Source: Acinetobacter higginsii (lineage in GTDB: Bacteria; Pseudomonadota; Gammaproteobacteria; Pseudomonadales; Moraxellaceae). From it: a stretch of 64,000 nt of DNA. A program made the translations under genes and the position numbers. The stretch lies in assembly GCF_000369525.1 (NCBI RefSeq), contig NZ_KB850072.1, forward strand, positions 866,760 to 930,759. Reading direction: 5' to 3'. Below the pieces are notes generated by a model, which did no database searches, was not told the origin of the DNA, and saw only the letters and a list, made by a program, of their open reading frames with translations. Every line of letters begins with the position of its first letter. The stretch's first letter is position 1. Below are positions 62,739-64,000 of this stretch, piece by piece.

Positions 62739-63380
62739 ATGGCTGTAAGTTTAAATAAAGGTCAAGGCATAAGTTTAAGTAAAACTGAAAATAATTTGTC
62801 TCAAGTAACGATTGGTTTAGGTTGGGATATTCAGGAACAGAAAAAAGGCTTTCTTGGCGGATTATTTGGTGGCAATAGCGCTGAATATGATCTGGATGTG
62901 ATTGCCTTTCTGGTGGGGAGTAATGGCAAGGTTAATAATCTGGGGCGAGATGCGCAGGGGAATGTCACCTTAGAAAATAGTGATGTTATCTTTTTTAATA
63001 ATCAAAAGCATTCTTCTGGACATATCTGGTTAACCGGTGATAACCGTACAGGTGCGGGGGATGGCGATGATGAACAAATTATCGTGAAGCTCAATGACCT
63101 GAATCAACAATACCAAAAAGTGGTTTTTGTGGTGCAAATCTATAAAGCCGCAGAAAATAACCAACATTTTGGTCAAGTCAAAAATGCATTTATCCGTGCA
63201 GTGGATACTACAGGCAAGGAAATGGTCCGTTTCGATTTGTCGGGTACTGGACAATATGATCAACAGCGCTCATTACTGTTTGCTGAACTTGTCCGTGAAT
63301 CAGCAGGATGGAAATTTAATGCAGTCGGACAGGCTTCCCAATCTGATTCATTTGTGGAATGGTTAAAACAATACGCTTAA
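62739..63380 (+). CDS. terD: TerD-family calcium-binding stress protein
   Basis: A 213-residue TerD family protein with the opening VSLNKGQGISLSK, the GLGWDI motif and the acidic calcium-binding stretches DLDVIAFLV and TGDNRTGAGDGDDEQI. Such proteins underlie tellurite, phage and colicin resistance phenotypes; the mechanism is not known. The GGLFGGNSAEYDLD insert is usual for a TerD subset. Situated between two TerY-like genes with short gaps of 34 and 37 bp. Confidence 0.93.
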   Translation: MAVSLNKGQGISLSKTENNLSQVTIGLGWDIQEQKKGFLGGLFGGNSAEYDLDVIAFLVGSNGKVNNLGRDAQGNVTLENSDVIFFNNQKHSSGHIWLTGDNRTGAGDGDDEQIIVKLNDLNQQYQKVVFVVQIYKAAENNQHFGQVKNAFIRAVDTTGKEMVRFDLSGTGQYDQQRSLLFAELVRESAGWKFNAVGQASQSDSFVEWLKQYA

Positions 63381-63417
63381 AAATTTGATTTTCGGCTAAA
63401 GAAAGGTTTAGAACAAC

Positions 63418-64000
63418 ATGCGCCGTTTACCCGTTTATATTTTATTAGATACCTCAGGATCGATGCGAGGTGAGCCAATTCATTCGGTGAACGTCGGCTT
63501 GCAGTCCATGTTGAGTGCATTGCGGCAAGATCCTTATGCATTGGAGAGTGTGCATTTAAGTATTATTACCTTTGATCTGGAAGCGAAGGTTTATTTGCCT
63601 TTAACGCCCTTGGATCAAGTGCAGCTTGCCGATATCGATGTTCCAAGTGCAGGCGCAACTTTTATGGGGGCTGCACTTGAGTTGCTTGCTGAGCAAGTCA
63701 CTCAGCAATTACAAAAAAGTACCGATGAGGTCAAAGGGGATTGGCGTCCGCTATTATTTGTGATGACTGACGGCTCACCTTCAGATGTCTATGCTTACCA
63801 GCAAGCGATTCCTGTCATAAAACAGTTAAACTTTGCCAGTATTGTTGCCTGTGCCGCTGGGCCAAAAGCCAAACAGGAACATCTCCTGCAACTGACCGAT
63901 AAAGTTGTGGTATTGGATACTATGGATGCGGCCTCTTTTGCAGGATTCTTTAAGTGGGTGTCTGCCAGTGTCGTGGTGGGAAGTAGTAGTGCGGGCATTT
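63418..64000 (+). CDS. TerY-type von Willebrand A domain protein, copy 2 (cut by window edge)
   Basis: The first 194 codons of a second TerY-like vWA protein. It begins MRRLPVYILLDTSGSM and is clearly a paralogue of copy 1, with matching DPYALES, DEVKGDW, MTDGSPSD and FKWVSAS segments but many changes between. MIDAS residues are intact. AAAGG lies upstream of ATG. Sequence beyond 64000 is needed to see the rest of the cluster. Confidence 0.88.
   Translation, partial: MRRLPVYILLDTSGSMRGEPIHSVNVGLQSMLSALRQDPYALESVHLSIITFDLEAKVYLPLTPLDQVQLADIDVPSAGATFMGAALELLAEQVTQQLQKSTDEVKGDWRPLLFVMTDGSPSDVYAYQQAIPVIKQLNFASIVACAAGPKAKQEHLLQLTDKVVVLDTMDAASFAGFFKWVSASVVVGSSSAGI

Overview
This window reads as chromosomal DNA of an Acinetobacter-type gammaproteobacterium. 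The base composition is AT-rich, and the gene set is typical of that genus: an orphan Nnr, a PutA that starts at its helical/proline dehydrogenase part without the DNA-binding head, GltS, a YbdG-type channel, SstT, a RoxA-type cupin and DnaX. Species cannot be fixed from sequence alone. Most of the window is housekeeping and transport genes in short transcription units separated by clear intrinsic terminators, many of them bidirectional.

Layout. 1-3.1 kb: queG (cut by the window edge), nnr, ruvC and an initiator tRNA-Met. 3.2-4.9 kb: two near-identical cold-shock genes, the second behind a roughly 150-nt leader, and a tiny membrane-protein ORF. 5-14.6 kb: an FAD oxidoreductase, a DUF333/I78-like lipoprotein, FxsA, metK and tkt, an unknown gene, OsmC and YceI. 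14.7-19.2 kb: a compact phage-derived cassette with a LexA/CI-type repressor, Cro-like protein, putative late regulator, two unknown proteins, holin and endolysin. 19.2-21.4 kb: a TopAI (YjhX) toxin gene with an elaborate leader, followed by a protein that fuses an HD phosphohydrolase to a YjhQ-like acetyltransferase (the expected antitoxin), then an LRAT-like membrane protein. 21.6-32.4 kb: a secreted DUF2233 protein, trmA, GrpB and the proline/aspartate catabolic block (putA, an Lrp-type regulator, putP, aspA). 32.7-41.4 kb: a chitin-type LPMO, gcvH, an AraC regulator, a MaoC/ABC pair, a PF10118-like enzyme and gltS. 41.9-49.1 kb: small, mostly unknown envelope genes, a beta-barrel protein, an orphan TIM-barrel glycosidase-like protein and an LptA-like protein. 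49.1-59.8 kb: ybdG, yaiL, a DUF1275 protein, sstT, an ArsR-SulP pair, TetR, a lipoprotein, a secreted penicillin-V-acylase-like enzyme and roxA. 60-64 kb: dnaX, then the start of a tellurium-resistance/stress (Ter) cluster, TerY-TerD-TerY, running off the right edge.

The most distinctive parts are two neighbouring regions. The first is the phage-derived cassette. It has a three-operator switch placed symmetrically between two strong back-to-back promoters, and five terminator-like hairpins between its genes, yet no integrase, capsid or tail genes: it looks like a domesticated, SOS-controlled lysis module. The second is the topAI locus. Its promoter carries a perfect inverted repeat at the predicted start site, an 8-codon leader ORF whose stop lies in the foot of a long hairpin, and a downstream gene in which the antitoxin-like acetyltransferase is fused to an HD hydrolase. 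Functional statements are inferences from recognised families and visible motifs; no database search was run.
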